Shown in pieces: positions 1 to 6,327 of a stretch of DNA of 6,390 nt. The stretch covers positions 1 to 6,390 of the forward strand of contig CAJWVP010000178.1 in assembly GCA_913048145.1 (NCBI GenBank), in the 5' to 3' direction. Below the pieces are notes generated by a model, which saw only the letters and a list, made by a program, of their open reading frames with translations, was not told the origin of the DNA and did not search any database. The translations under genes were made by a program, and so were the position numbers. This stretch comes from an uncultured Rhodospirillaceae bacterium (GTDB taxonomy: Bacteria > Pseudomonadota > Alphaproteobacteria > Rhodospirillales > Casp-alpha2). Every line of letters starts with the position of its first letter. Position 1 is the stretch's first letter.

Positions 1-1005
1 GACACCCTCGGCGCCTTGGCGATGCAGAGACCCCAATAGACCCGTTGTATCGCAAGTGCCGCCGCACCCGGGATTATCCTGGGTGTCGGCGATGATAACC
101 GGCTTATCGGCCGCGGTCGCCAAGTCCATGGCCTGGGCGACGGCGTCGTCCGTATCCAACAGCGGTTCCGCAAACGCCGCCTCGCGTTCCAGGATCATCG
201 CCTCCAACATGTCGGCGTTCCGATCGGCCGCCTCCTGCGTGAAGGCGTGGCAGACCACCGCGGGGCCGCATTCGGCCAGGTCGGACGGCGGAAACCCGGC
301 ACCATAGCTGAGGTTCAAGACGTCACCACCTTCCGCCGCCACCGACGCTTCGATGATCGCCTTCGTCGGCTCCACCAAGGTGCATTGGAAATTCAGGGGC
401 AATAGGAATGGAATGCGCCGCAGGGCCTTGAAAGGCGGAATACCCTCGGCCAGCACACGCTTCAGCAATACCGCTGAGCGGCCGCCCGTATGCTGGCGGT
501 CGACATGTGGATAAGTGAGATAAATAGCCATCCCGTCGCAGTTGTCGACCATCTGCTGGGTGATGTTGACATGGTAGTCGAGGGTGATCACCACGGGTAT
601 ATCGGCACCGACACAAGCGCGTACCCGGCGCAACAATTCGCCTTCCGCGTCGGGAAACGTCTCCGAACACATGGCGCCGTGGAGATCCAGATAAACCGCA
701 TCCACGGGCATAGCCTCGGACAGCATGCCGACCAGTTCGCCGACAATGCGTTCAAAACAATCGTCCGTGATGTAGCCGCCAGCGCCCGCGTGGCCCCAGA
801 TCAGCGGCACCAGTTCGTGTTCGTCCCCCATCTCATCCAAAAATCCTGACATGCCGAAGGGCGCGCCGATGGTCCGTTCGATGACTTCGACGCCACGCGC
901 GAGCGGTGGAAACTCGCCACCGTTGTTGTAGTAGGCGTAATCCGTGCGCATGGGCACAAAGCAATTGGTTTCGTGTAGAAAACCGCCTATGGCGATGCGG
1001 GCCAT
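1..1005 (-). CDS. M81 family metallopeptidase (MlrC-like), 3' end missing at window edge
   Basis: Reading the minus strand from ATG at 1005-1003 gives 335 codons without a stop up to the window edge. Family members are about 490-530 aa, so roughly the last third is outside. The family is named for MlrC, a zinc enzyme that cleaves linearised microcystin; most members have no proven substrate. Motifs seen: 'GGFLHETNCF' (residues 7-16), 'YLDLHGAM' (105-112), 'TLDYHVNI' (141-148), 'TYPHVDRQHTGG' (164-175) and the start of the C-terminal domain, 'ADTQDNPGCGG' (306-316). His109, Asp143, His145 and His167 have the same spacing as the zinc or active-site residues reported for MlrC; Glu12 probably also takes part. 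No signal peptide is visible, so the enzyme is probably cytoplasmic. The start is supported by an AGGGGAG ribosome binding site (1020-1014), 8 nt upstream, and by the family motif beginning at residue 7. The gene diverges from gatCAB. The family is certain; the substrate is unknown. Confidence 0.93.
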   Translation of the reverse strand, partial: MARIAIGGFLHETNCFVPMRTDYAYYNNGGEFPPLARGVEVIERTIGAPFGMSGFLDEMGDEHELVPLIWGHAGAGGYITDDCFERIVGELVGMLSEAMPVDAVYLDLHGAMCSETFPDAEGELLRRVRACVGADIPVVITLDYHVNITQQMVDNCDGMAIYLTYPHVDRQHTGGRSAVLLKRVLAEGIPPFKALRRIPFLLPLNFQCTLVEPTKAIIEASVAAEGGDVLNLSYGAGFPPSDLAECGPAVVCHAFTQEAADRNADMLEAMILEREAAFAEPLLDTDDAVAQAMDLATAADKPVIIADTQDNPGCGGTCDTTGLLGSLHRQGAEGV

Positions 1006-1033
1006 AATATCATCTCCCCTGTGGTCTCAAACC

Positions 1034-1060
1034 AGCCTAGCGGACTTGGCCAGGAGTCAA
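1034..1060 (-). promoter_or_regulatory. possible promoter of the MlrC-like gene
   Basis: On the minus strand TTGACT (1060-1055) matches the sigma-70 -35 consensus at five of six bases. It is followed after 15 nt by TAGGCT (1039-1034), a weak -10. The spacing is shorter than the usual 16-18 nt. The position fits a short 5' leader ending in the ribosome binding site at 1020-1014. A GAGTC sequence (1054-1058), the recognition type of the alphaproteobacterial CcrM methylase, overlaps the -35 box; a regulatory effect is speculation. Confidence 0.3.
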
Positions 1061-1137
1061 GGCTCACCCTTTTCAAAGAAGTCGCGATCCTTGCTCATCG
1101 GTCACCCCGGTGATAGTTTCCGCGCCGCTGCAAAGGA

Positions 1138-1143
1138 TATATT
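1138..1143 (+). promoter_or_regulatory. possible -10 element of the gatCAB promoter
   Basis: TATATT matches the sigma-70 -10 consensus at five of six positions and lies in the only AT-rich patch upstream of gatC. Its distance to the gatC start (26 nt) would give a leader of about 20 nt containing the AGGA ribosome binding site. No good -35 lies 16-18 nt upstream; the sequence there (TAGTTTCC, 1114-1121) is poor. The call therefore rests on the -10 alone. Confidence 0.3.
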
Positions 1144-1169
1144 TTTCAAGGCATCGAACAGGAATTTCC

Positions 1170-1457
1170 ATGTCCCTCGACCGTGATGACGTGCGCAAAA
1201 TCGCCTTTCTAGCGCGGATCAAAATCGAAGACGCCGAACTCGAGCCCTTAGCGGACGAGTTGAACAGCATCATCGGCTGGGTGGAGCAATTAGGTGAGGT
1301 CAATACGGACGGCGTCCAGCCCATGACCTCGGTCGCGGAAATGCTGACCCCACAGCGCCCCGATCAGGTGACCGACGGCAACGTCACCCAAAAGGTCCTC
1401 GCCAATGCGCCGGACCGGGTGAAGGATTTTTATGCCGTGCCAAAGGTGTTGGACTGA
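1170..1457 (+). CDS. gatC: Asp-tRNA(Asn)/Glu-tRNA(Gln) amidotransferase subunit C
   Basis: This is the small subunit of the heterotrimeric GatCAB amidotransferase, 95 aa, the usual family length. GatC is known to wrap around and stabilise the GatA-GatB interface; it has no catalytic residues of its own. Typical family wording is visible: 'DVRKIAFLARIKI' (residues 7-19), the helix 'LADELNSIIGWVEQLGEVNT' (27-46), 'GVQPM' (48-52) and the C-terminal 'LANAPDRVKDFYAVPKVLD' (77-95). The ATG at 1170 is chosen over an in-frame GTG at 1110 because it gives the family's length and N-terminus and is preceded by AGGA at 1160-1163 with 6-nt spacing. It is the first gene of the operon, and its stop codon overlaps the gatA start by one base (TGATG), which suggests translational coupling. 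Confidence 0.97.
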   Translation: MSLDRDDVRKIAFLARIKIEDAELEPLADELNSIIGWVEQLGEVNTDGVQPMTSVAEMLTPQRPDQVTDGNVTQKVLANAPDRVKDFYAVPKVLD

Positions 1458-2935
1458 TGGGCAAGCTCAATGACCTGACCCTCGCCGAGGCCCGTGACGG
1501 TCTGGCTGCAGGCGACTTCTCCGCCGCCGAACTGACCGAAGACTGCATTACCGCCATGGAAGCGGCGCGCAACCTCAATGCGTTCATCACGGAGACGCCG
1601 GAAATCGCCCGTAAACGAGCTGCTACCTCGGACGCGCGGCGCGCCCGGGGCGAGGCCCTAGGGGCGCTTGACGGCATCCCCATCGCCGTGAAGGATCTGT
1701 TCTGCACCACGGGCACCCTGACCTCGGCTGCGTCACACATCTTGGACGGGTTCACGCCAACCTACGAATCGACCGTGTCGCAAAATCTCATCAATGCGGG
1801 TGCGGTGATGCTGGGCAAGACCAACCTTGACGAATTTGCCATGGGATCCGCCAACATCACCAGCTACTACGGCAACGTTAAAAACCCATGGGTTGGCCCC
1901 AACGGTGAGGACCTGGTACCCGGTGGCTCCTCAGGCGGCTCGGTCACCGCGGTCGCAGCCAATATCTGTCCCGGCTCTATTGGCACGGATACGGGTGGCT
2001 CGATCCGGCAGCCTGCCAGTCTCTGCGGCGTCGTCGGCATGAAGCCGACCTATGGGCGATGTTCCCGCTGGGGCACGGTGGCCTTCGCCTCCAGCTTAGA
2101 CCAGGCCGGTCCCTTCGCTCGCACAGTCCGCGATAACGCGCTGATGCTCGAAGGCATGGCCGGACATGACCCTAAGGATTCGACCTCCGCCCCCATCGAC
2201 GTGCCGAATTTTGAAGCCGCGATTGGCGGTGATTTGAAAGGCCTGACGGTCGGCATCCCAGAAGAGTACACCCTCGACGGTATGCCCGAGGAAATCCAAG
2301 CACTTTGGGACCAGGGTGCGGCCTGGATGAGAGAGGTCGGCGCGGAGATCAAACCGGTTTCCTTACCGCATACTAAGTATGCATTGCCGGCTTATTACAT
2401 CGTCGCCCCGGCGGAGGCATCCTCCAACCTGGCGCGCTATGACGGTGTACGCTACGGCCTTCGGGTCGAAGGCGCGACCCTAGACGAAATGTATGAAAAC
2501 ACCCGAGGTTCCGGCTTCGGCGCCGAAGTACGCCGCCGGGTGATGATCGGAACTTACGTATTGTCAGCGGGCTACTACGACGCCTACTACGTGAAAGCCC
2601 AACAGGTGCGGACCATCATTCTTAATGAGTTCAACACGGTCTTTGAGGACGTGGACGTGCTGCTCACCCCTACAGCGCCCAACGCCGCCTTCCCCATCGG
2701 CGCGAAAATGGACGATCCGGTAGCCATGTACTTGAACGACGTATTCACGGTGCCCGCCAATATGGCGGGCCTCCCAGGCATCAGCGTGCCGGCAGGCCTG
2801 GATAAGTCCGGCCTGCCCTTAGGGCTTCAGGTTGTCGCTAAGCCCTTCGACGAAGAAACCATGTTCCGCGCTGCCGACGCGCTCGAGCGGGCTGCGAATT
2901 TCACGGCCAAGCCAAGGTACCTGGGAGGGCAGTGA
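1457..2935 (+). CDS. gatA: Asp-tRNA(Asn)/Glu-tRNA(Gln) amidotransferase subunit A (glutaminase)
   Basis: GatA, 492 aa, is the amidase-signature subunit. It hydrolyses glutamine to release ammonia, which is channelled to GatB for amidation of Glu-tRNA(Gln) or Asp-tRNA(Asn). The Ser-cisSer-Lys catalytic triad is complete: Lys79 in 'GIPIAVKDLF', Ser158 in 'PGGSSGGS' (155-162) and Ser182 in 'GTDTGGSIRQPAS' (176-188). The 24-residue spacing between the two serines and the lysine position match characterised GatA enzymes. 'KPTYGRCSRWG' (196-206) followed by 'SSLDQAGPF' (212-220) is the form common in alphaproteobacteria. The C-terminal 'ANMAGLPGISVPAG' and 'LPLGLQVVAKPFDE' stretches are also typical of GatA. 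The ATG at 1457-1459 overlaps the gatC stop by one base and gives the full family N-terminus ('LTLAEARDGL'). No separate strong ribosome binding site is needed if translation is coupled. The gene is intact. Confidence 0.98.
   Translation: MGKLNDLTLAEARDGLAAGDFSAAELTEDCITAMEAARNLNAFITETPEIARKRAATSDARRARGEALGALDGIPIAVKDLFCTTGTLTSAASHILDGFTPTYESTVSQNLINAGAVMLGKTNLDEFAMGSANITSYYGNVKNPWVGPNGEDLVPGGSSGGSVTAVAANICPGSIGTDTGGSIRQPASLCGVVGMKPTYGRCSRWGTVAFASSLDQAGPFARTVRDNALMLEGMAGHDPKDSTSAPIDVPNFEAAIGGDLKGLTVGIPEEYTLDGMPEEIQALWDQGAAWMREVGAEIKPVSLPHTKYALPAYYIVAPAEASSNLARYDGVRYGLRVEGATLDEMYENTRGSGFGAEVRRRVMIGTYVLSAGYYDAYYVKAQQVRTIILNEFNTVFEDVDVLLTPTAPNAAFPIGAKMDDPVAMYLNDVFTVPANMAGLPGISVPAGLDKSGLPLGLQVVAKPFDEETMFRAADALERAANFTAKPRYLGGQ
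2923..2929 (+). promoter_or_regulatory. ribosome binding site that fixes the gatB start
   Basis: GGGAGGG inside the last codons of gatA lies 7 nt before the ATG at 2937. It decides between that start and an in-frame ATG at 2832, deep inside gatA. The 2937 start also gives the family N-terminus. Confidence 0.75.
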
Positions 2936-2936
2936 G

Positions 2937-4394
2937 ATGGCCTATTTGATCGAAAGCGACAGCGGCACCTGGGAAGTGGTGATTGGTCTTGAGGTCCATG
3001 CCCAGGTCTCTTCGCGGGCAAAGCTATTCTCCGGTTCGCCCACGGACTTCGGCGCCGAACCCAACACCCAGGTCTCCCTGGTCGATGCGGCTATGCCGGG
3101 CATGCTGCCGGTCATCAACGAAATATGCGTGGAACAAGCGGTGCGGACGGGTTTGGGCCTGAACGCCCAGATCAACCTGCACTCTGTGTTCGAACGGAAG
3201 AACTATTTTTACGCCGACCTACCTCAGGGCTATCAGATCAGCCAGTACCAGTATCCGATTGTGGGTGAAGGCACCGTCGTCCTGGACATGCCGGACGGCA
3301 CGACCCGGGAAATTGGTATCGAGCGCCTGCACATGGAGCAGGACGCCGGCAAGTCCATGCACGACCAGGACCCAAAACGCTCTTTCATTGATTTGAACCG
3401 CGCCGGCGTATGCCTAATGGAGATCGTTTCCAAGCCCGACCTTCGATCACCGGAGGAGGCCGGCATCTATGTGCGCAAGCTGCGCTCCATCATGCGCTAT
3501 TTGGGCTCCTGTGACGGCAACATGGAACAGGGTTCGCTTCGGGCGGACGTGAACGTTTCCGTGCGTCTGCAGGGTGCAACGGACTATCGTACCCGCGCCG
3601 AGATCAAGAACGTCAACTCGGTCCGCTTCATCATGCAGGCTATCGAGGTCGAGGCCGCTCGTCAGGTGGACGTCTGGGAATCGGGAGATGAAGTAGTCCA
3701 GGAGACCCGCCTGTTCGATCCAAACCGATCGGAGACGCGTTCCATGCGGGCCAAGGAATTCGCCCACGACTATCGTTACTTCCCTGACCCGGACCTGCTG
3801 CCGCTCGATCTGGATCAAACCTACGTGGACAAGATCGCCGCCAACCTGCCTGAACTGCCGGACGCCAAAAAGGATCGTTTCATAGTCGACTATGGCCTGT
3901 CCGCATACGATGCTGGCGTATTGGTCGCGGATAAGGAAACAGCCCTGTTCTTCGAGGAAGCCGCAGAGGGCCGCAATGCGAAGCTGGCTGTGAACTGGCT
4001 GACCACTAATCTCTTCGGGGCATTGAATGCGGCCGGCAAAGAGATCACAGAAAGCCCCATCAGCGCGACCCATCTAGGCGGCCTTTTGGACTTGTTGGCG
4101 GATGGCACGATTTCTTCGCGCATCGCCAAGGACGTGTTCGAGGAGATGTTCGAGACCTCCAAGGACCCGGCCGCCATCATCGAGGAGAAAGGCCTCAAAC
4201 AGATCACGGACACAGGCGCCATCGAAGCCGCCGTGGACGCGGCCATCATCTCCAACCCGGAACAGGCCGACCAGGTCCGTGACGGCAACGACAAGGCCAT
4301 CGGTTGGTTCGTCGGTCAAGTGATGAAAGCGACGCAAGGGAAAGCCAACCCGCAGGCCGTGAACGAACTACTCCAGACGAGGCTCAAAGGCTAG
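2937..4394 (+). CDS. gatB: Asp-tRNA(Asn)/Glu-tRNA(Gln) amidotransferase subunit B
   Basis: GatB, 485 aa, is the subunit that phosphorylates the misacylated tRNA's side-chain carboxylate with ATP and amidates it using ammonia from GatA. The N-terminal kinase/transamidase core shows 'WEVVIGLEVHAQVSS' (residues 12-26, with the metal-site-type E19 and H21), 'ERKNYFYADLPQGYQISQ' (86-103), 'HMEQDAGKSMHD' (132-143), 'DLNRAGVCLMEIVSKPDLRS' (152-171), 'GSLRADVNVSVR' (199-210) and 'AEIKNVNSVRF' (221-231). The C-terminal tRNA-binding YqeY-like tail domain covers roughly 345-485 ('NWLTTNLFG', 'GWFVGQVMKATQGKANPQAV'). Cys159 stands where many homologues have Pro or Ala in the family signature. The gene begins one base after the gatA stop, so all three subunits are probably made from one mRNA. 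Most alphaproteobacteria lack GlnRS and rely on this complex for Gln-tRNA(Gln). No clear terminator follows; the truncated divK frame on the other strand overlaps the last codons. Confidence 0.98.
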   Translation: MAYLIESDSGTWEVVIGLEVHAQVSSRAKLFSGSPTDFGAEPNTQVSLVDAAMPGMLPVINEICVEQAVRTGLGLNAQINLHSVFERKNYFYADLPQGYQISQYQYPIVGEGTVVLDMPDGTTREIGIERLHMEQDAGKSMHDQDPKRSFIDLNRAGVCLMEIVSKPDLRSPEEAGIYVRKLRSIMRYLGSCDGNMEQGSLRADVNVSVRLQGATDYRTRAEIKNVNSVRFIMQAIEVEAARQVDVWESGDEVVQETRLFDPNRSETRSMRAKEFAHDYRYFPDPDLLPLDLDQTYVDKIAANLPELPDAKKDRFIVDYGLSAYDAGVLVADKETALFFEEAAEGRNAKLAVNWLTTNLFGALNAAGKEITESPISATHLGGLLDLLADGTISSRIAKDVFEEMFETSKDPAAIIEEKGLKQITDTGAIEAAVDAAIISNPEQADQVRDGNDKAIGWFVGQVMKATQGKANPQAVNELLQTRLKG

Positions 4395-4464
4395 CCACAA
4401 GAATATAGTGAAACAACTTTTGGTTCAGTTCATTGTCCTCGACGACTAAGATCATCTTGGTCAT
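4384..4464 (-). pseudogene. divK: truncated 5' fragment of a divK-like response regulator gene
   Basis: Reading leftward from ATG at 4464-4462, the peptide begins 'MTKMILVVEDNELNQ' and continues 'KLFHYIL'. This is the beta1-alpha1 start of a CheY-like receiver domain and most closely resembles alphaproteobacterial DivK ('VEDNELNMKLFHDLL' in the family). The paired acidic residues Glu9-Asp10 that help bind magnesium are present. A well-placed ribosome binding site, GGAG (4474-4471), lies 6 nt upstream, so the true gene start is preserved. After about 22-25 codons the frame runs into the gatB stop and last codons and ends at TGA (4386-4384). The phospho-acceptor Asp (about residue 53 in DivK) and the rest of the roughly 120-aa domain are absent from the window. 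Intact DivK is a single-domain regulator of the CtrA cell-cycle pathway; this 26-residue product could not fold or be phosphorylated. It is either a rearrangement remnant or an assembly join. Recognition is from memory of the family, not from a search. Confidence 0.75.
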
Positions 4465-4581
4465 GGAATTCTCCAAAATGTCCTTGCGCTGCAATCGGGA
4501 CGAAATCACGTGAATGGAGCGTGTCATCCTTATGACCAGCATATGAATACATTTAATCATGCACAGACTGATAATCATAAA
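4465..4581. promoter_or_regulatory. AT-rich divergent spacer between the divK remnant and the amidohydrolase gene
   Basis: This 117-bp region is clearly more AT-rich than its surroundings, especially 4541-4581, and lies between two divergent starts, so it probably carries promoters in both directions. I see no convincing -35/-10 pair on either strand. A loose dyad with GCAT/ATGC ends spans 4539-4562, and TGATAATCA (4569-4577) is a small palindrome just upstream of the amidohydrolase ATG; either could be an operator but both are weak. No TTAA-N7-TTAA CtrA box and no GANTC site were found in it. Confidence 0.4.
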
Positions 4582-6264
4582 ATGAAAACGATCATTCGAA
4601 ACGCCCTGGTCTACGATGGGTCTGGAAATCCGCCGCAAGGTTCCAGCGACGTTGCCGTCGAGAACGGCGTCATCAGTCAGATTGGCAAGGGCTTGGACTC
4701 GGCCGGGGCCGAGGTCATCGACGCGGACGGCTTAGCACTCATGTCTGGCATCATAGATACCCATACGCATTACGATGCCCAGGTCACCTGGGACCCCCTT
4801 CTGGACCCGTCGTCATCGTTAGGCGTAACCACGGCGGTGATCGGCAACTGCGGGTTCACGATCGCCCCCTGCCGGGAAGCGGACCGGGAACTCATCATGC
4901 GCAACCTGACCCAAGTGGAAGGCATGTCTCTGGACGCGCTCCGCGCCGGTATCGATTGGTCATTTGAATCTGTCCCGGAATATCTGGACATGATCGAGAG
5001 GCGCGGTCTGGCGCTGAATGTAGCGGCCTTCATCGGCCATTCGTCGCTTCGCACCTATGTCATGGGTAACGCCGCCACCGAGCGTGCAGCGAACGATGAC
5101 GAAATCACCGCCATGGAAGCCATCGTCGATGCAGGCATGCGCGCCGGCGCCATCGGCTTTGCCACCTCCACGGCGCCCCAGCACAATGGCCATGGCGGCC
5201 TTCCGATGCCGTCGCGACTTGCCGATGACCGGGAGCTGGAGGCCCTGGGCAGTGTTCTTGGCAAACACGGGCGGGGCATTTTCATGCTGACCAAGGGGGC
5301 CCGGACAGATGTGCCTTATCTGGAAAACTTAGCTAAGAAGATCGACCGCCCAATCATGATAGCGGCGCTCCTGCACAATTCAACCAACCCCACGGGCACC
5401 TTCGACGAACTGGCAGCCATCACGGCAGCCCGCAGACGGGGCCAGGAACTTTGGGGCCAGGTGTCGTGCTGTCCGCTAACCATGGATTTTACCATCCGGT
5501 CGGCCTACCCCTTCGAAAGCCTCAACGCCTGGTCCCCGGCCATGAAGGTGGAGTCGGAGTTCTTGCCGGCCATACTCTCGGATACGGCGTTTCGGGACGC
5601 GGTCCGAGCCGAACTGGCAGAACCGGCTGGCGTGCGCCTATTCAACGGCGAATGGCACAAGTTGGTAGTTGTCGAGGTTGGCGATGCCACCCATGCCCAC
5701 GCGGAAGGCAAGACCGTGGCGCAGTTAGCTGGCGACGCAAACGTCGAGCCCCTGGACTGGATGCTAGATTTTGCCATCGCCGACGGCATGGATACAATCT
5801 TCACAGCGGTGTTGCTGAATTCCGACGAAGATGCCGTCGGCCGGATGATCCGCGATCCCAGCGCGTCGGTAGCCTTGAGCGACGCCGGCGCGCATCTGAC
5901 GTTCTTCTGTGACGCCGGTTTCGGCCTGCACCTCATGGGCCATTGGTCCCGCGATCTGGGCGCACTGCCCCTAGAAATGGCGGTTCATGAGCTGTCAGGC
6001 AAGCCGGCGGAGATTTTCCGAATTCCAGACCGCGGCCGGATCGCGCCCGGCTATCACGCGGATTTGTTGCTGTTCGACCCGGCTACTGTCGGTCGAGGCC
6101 CGAATCGGCGGGTCTTTGACCTACCGGGGAACGGCCCTCGCTTGACGTGCAGCGCCGTCGGAGTCCATGGCGTGTGGGTCAACGGCACACGGATTGCGGG
6201 TGAAAACGGCCTGTTACCCACCGCAACCCAATCCGGACGCCTGCTCCGTGAATTCGGCTCCTAA
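4582..6264 (+). CDS. amidohydrolase family protein, D-aminoacylase-like (COG3653 type)
   Basis: This 560-aa protein belongs to the amidohydrolase superfamily, with an N-terminal beta-sandwich strand ('IIRNALVYDGSG'), a TIM-barrel core and a C-terminal sandwich return ('HGVWVNGTRIAGENG', 529-543). Metal-site features: His61 and His63 in 'DTHTHYDAQVTWDP', Cys90 in 'GVTTAVIGNCGF' (29 residues after the HxH, the spacing in D-aminoacylase) and Asp434 in 'ALSDAGAHLT'. 'IGHSSLRTYVMG' (151-162) and 'GAIGFATST' (189-197) are also family stretches. The two further histidines that bind the second zinc in the Alcaligenes D-aminoacylase are not evident: 'MLTKGA' and 'MIAALLHN' occupy those strands. It therefore fits the large uncharacterised COG3653 subgroup better than true D-aminoacylases, and the substrate is unknown. 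No signal peptide is seen. The ATG at 4582 is chosen because homology begins there. In-frame GTG 4510 and ATG 4543 would add 24 or 13 residues of low-complexity, non-family sequence, and none of the three has a good ribosome binding site. The gene is intact and apparently monocistronic. Confidence 0.93.
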   Translation: MKTIIRNALVYDGSGNPPQGSSDVAVENGVISQIGKGLDSAGAEVIDADGLALMSGIIDTHTHYDAQVTWDPLLDPSSSLGVTTAVIGNCGFTIAPCREADRELIMRNLTQVEGMSLDALRAGIDWSFESVPEYLDMIERRGLALNVAAFIGHSSLRTYVMGNAATERAANDDEITAMEAIVDAGMRAGAIGFATSTAPQHNGHGGLPMPSRLADDRELEALGSVLGKHGRGIFMLTKGARTDVPYLENLAKKIDRPIMIAALLHNSTNPTGTFDELAAITAARRRGQELWGQVSCCPLTMDFTIRSAYPFESLNAWSPAMKVESEFLPAILSDTAFRDAVRAELAEPAGVRLFNGEWHKLVVVEVGDATHAHAEGKTVAQLAGDANVEPLDWMLDFAIADGMDTIFTAVLLNSDEDAVGRMIRDPSASVALSDAGAHLTFFCDAGFGLHLMGHWSRDLGALPLEMAVHELSGKPAEIFRIPDRGRIAPGYHADLLLFDPATVGRGPNRRVFDLPGNGPRLTCSAVGVHGVWVNGTRIAGENGLLPTATQSGRLLREFGS

Positions 6265-6305
6265 GAACCAATATTCCGATTTCTCGAATGGCACTTGCTG
6301 CCTTT

Positions 6306-6327
6306 CCCAAGAATTATTCTTGTTGGG
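6306..6327 (+). terminator. possible hairpin terminator after the amidohydrolase gene
   Basis: About 40 nt after the stop codon, the perfect odd palindrome CAAGAATTATTCTTG (6308-6322) is flanked by CC on the left and, after a short bulge, by GGG on the right. This gives a stem of roughly seven pairs with a five-base loop. The stem is AT-rich and no U-tract follows, so it is not a classical intrinsic terminator. It could equally be an mRNA 3'-end-stabilising hairpin or a protein-binding site. Confidence 0.35.

Larger units (their letters stand above)
1006..1169. other. divergent intergenic region between the MlrC-like gene and gatC
   Basis: This 164-bp spacer must hold the promoters of both the leftward peptidase gene and the rightward gatCAB operon. 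It contains the ribosome binding site of the peptidase gene (AGGGGAG, 1020-1014 on the minus strand) and that of gatC (AGGA, 1160-1163, 6 nt before ATG). It also has an inverted repeat TCACC-cc-GGTGA at 1102-1113 that could be a small operator but is short enough to be chance. No riboswitch or T-box-like structure is apparent. Confidence 0.6.

Noticed and set aside
490..849. A 119-codon plus-strand frame opposite the MlrC-like gene
   Set aside because: The minus strand is continuously open here with strong M81 motifs, so this is its complement shadow.
1102..1113. TCACC-cc-GGTGA inverted repeat as a defined operator
   Set aside because: Five-base arms are common by chance in GC-rich DNA, and I recognise no matching regulator; it is mentioned only within the intergenic description.
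1384..1755. A 123-codon antisense frame over the gatC/gatA junction
   Set aside because: The product is low-complexity (Ala, Ser, Arg rich), typical of a shadow frame, and overlaps two certain genes.
3447..4073. A 208-codon open frame antisense to gatB
   Set aside because: It lies wholly opposite a certain gene, shows no family motif, and is expected from GC-biased codon use of gatB.
4465..4638. Extension of the divK-like frame upstream to an ATG at 4638
   Set aside because: The added residues are not receiver-like, and the ribosome binding site at 4474-4471 plus family homology set the start at 4464.
5451..5912. A 153-codon plus-strand frame inside the amidohydrolase gene
   Set aside because: It is Arg/Gly rich, has no recognisable motif, and is entirely contained in a well-supported gene in another frame.
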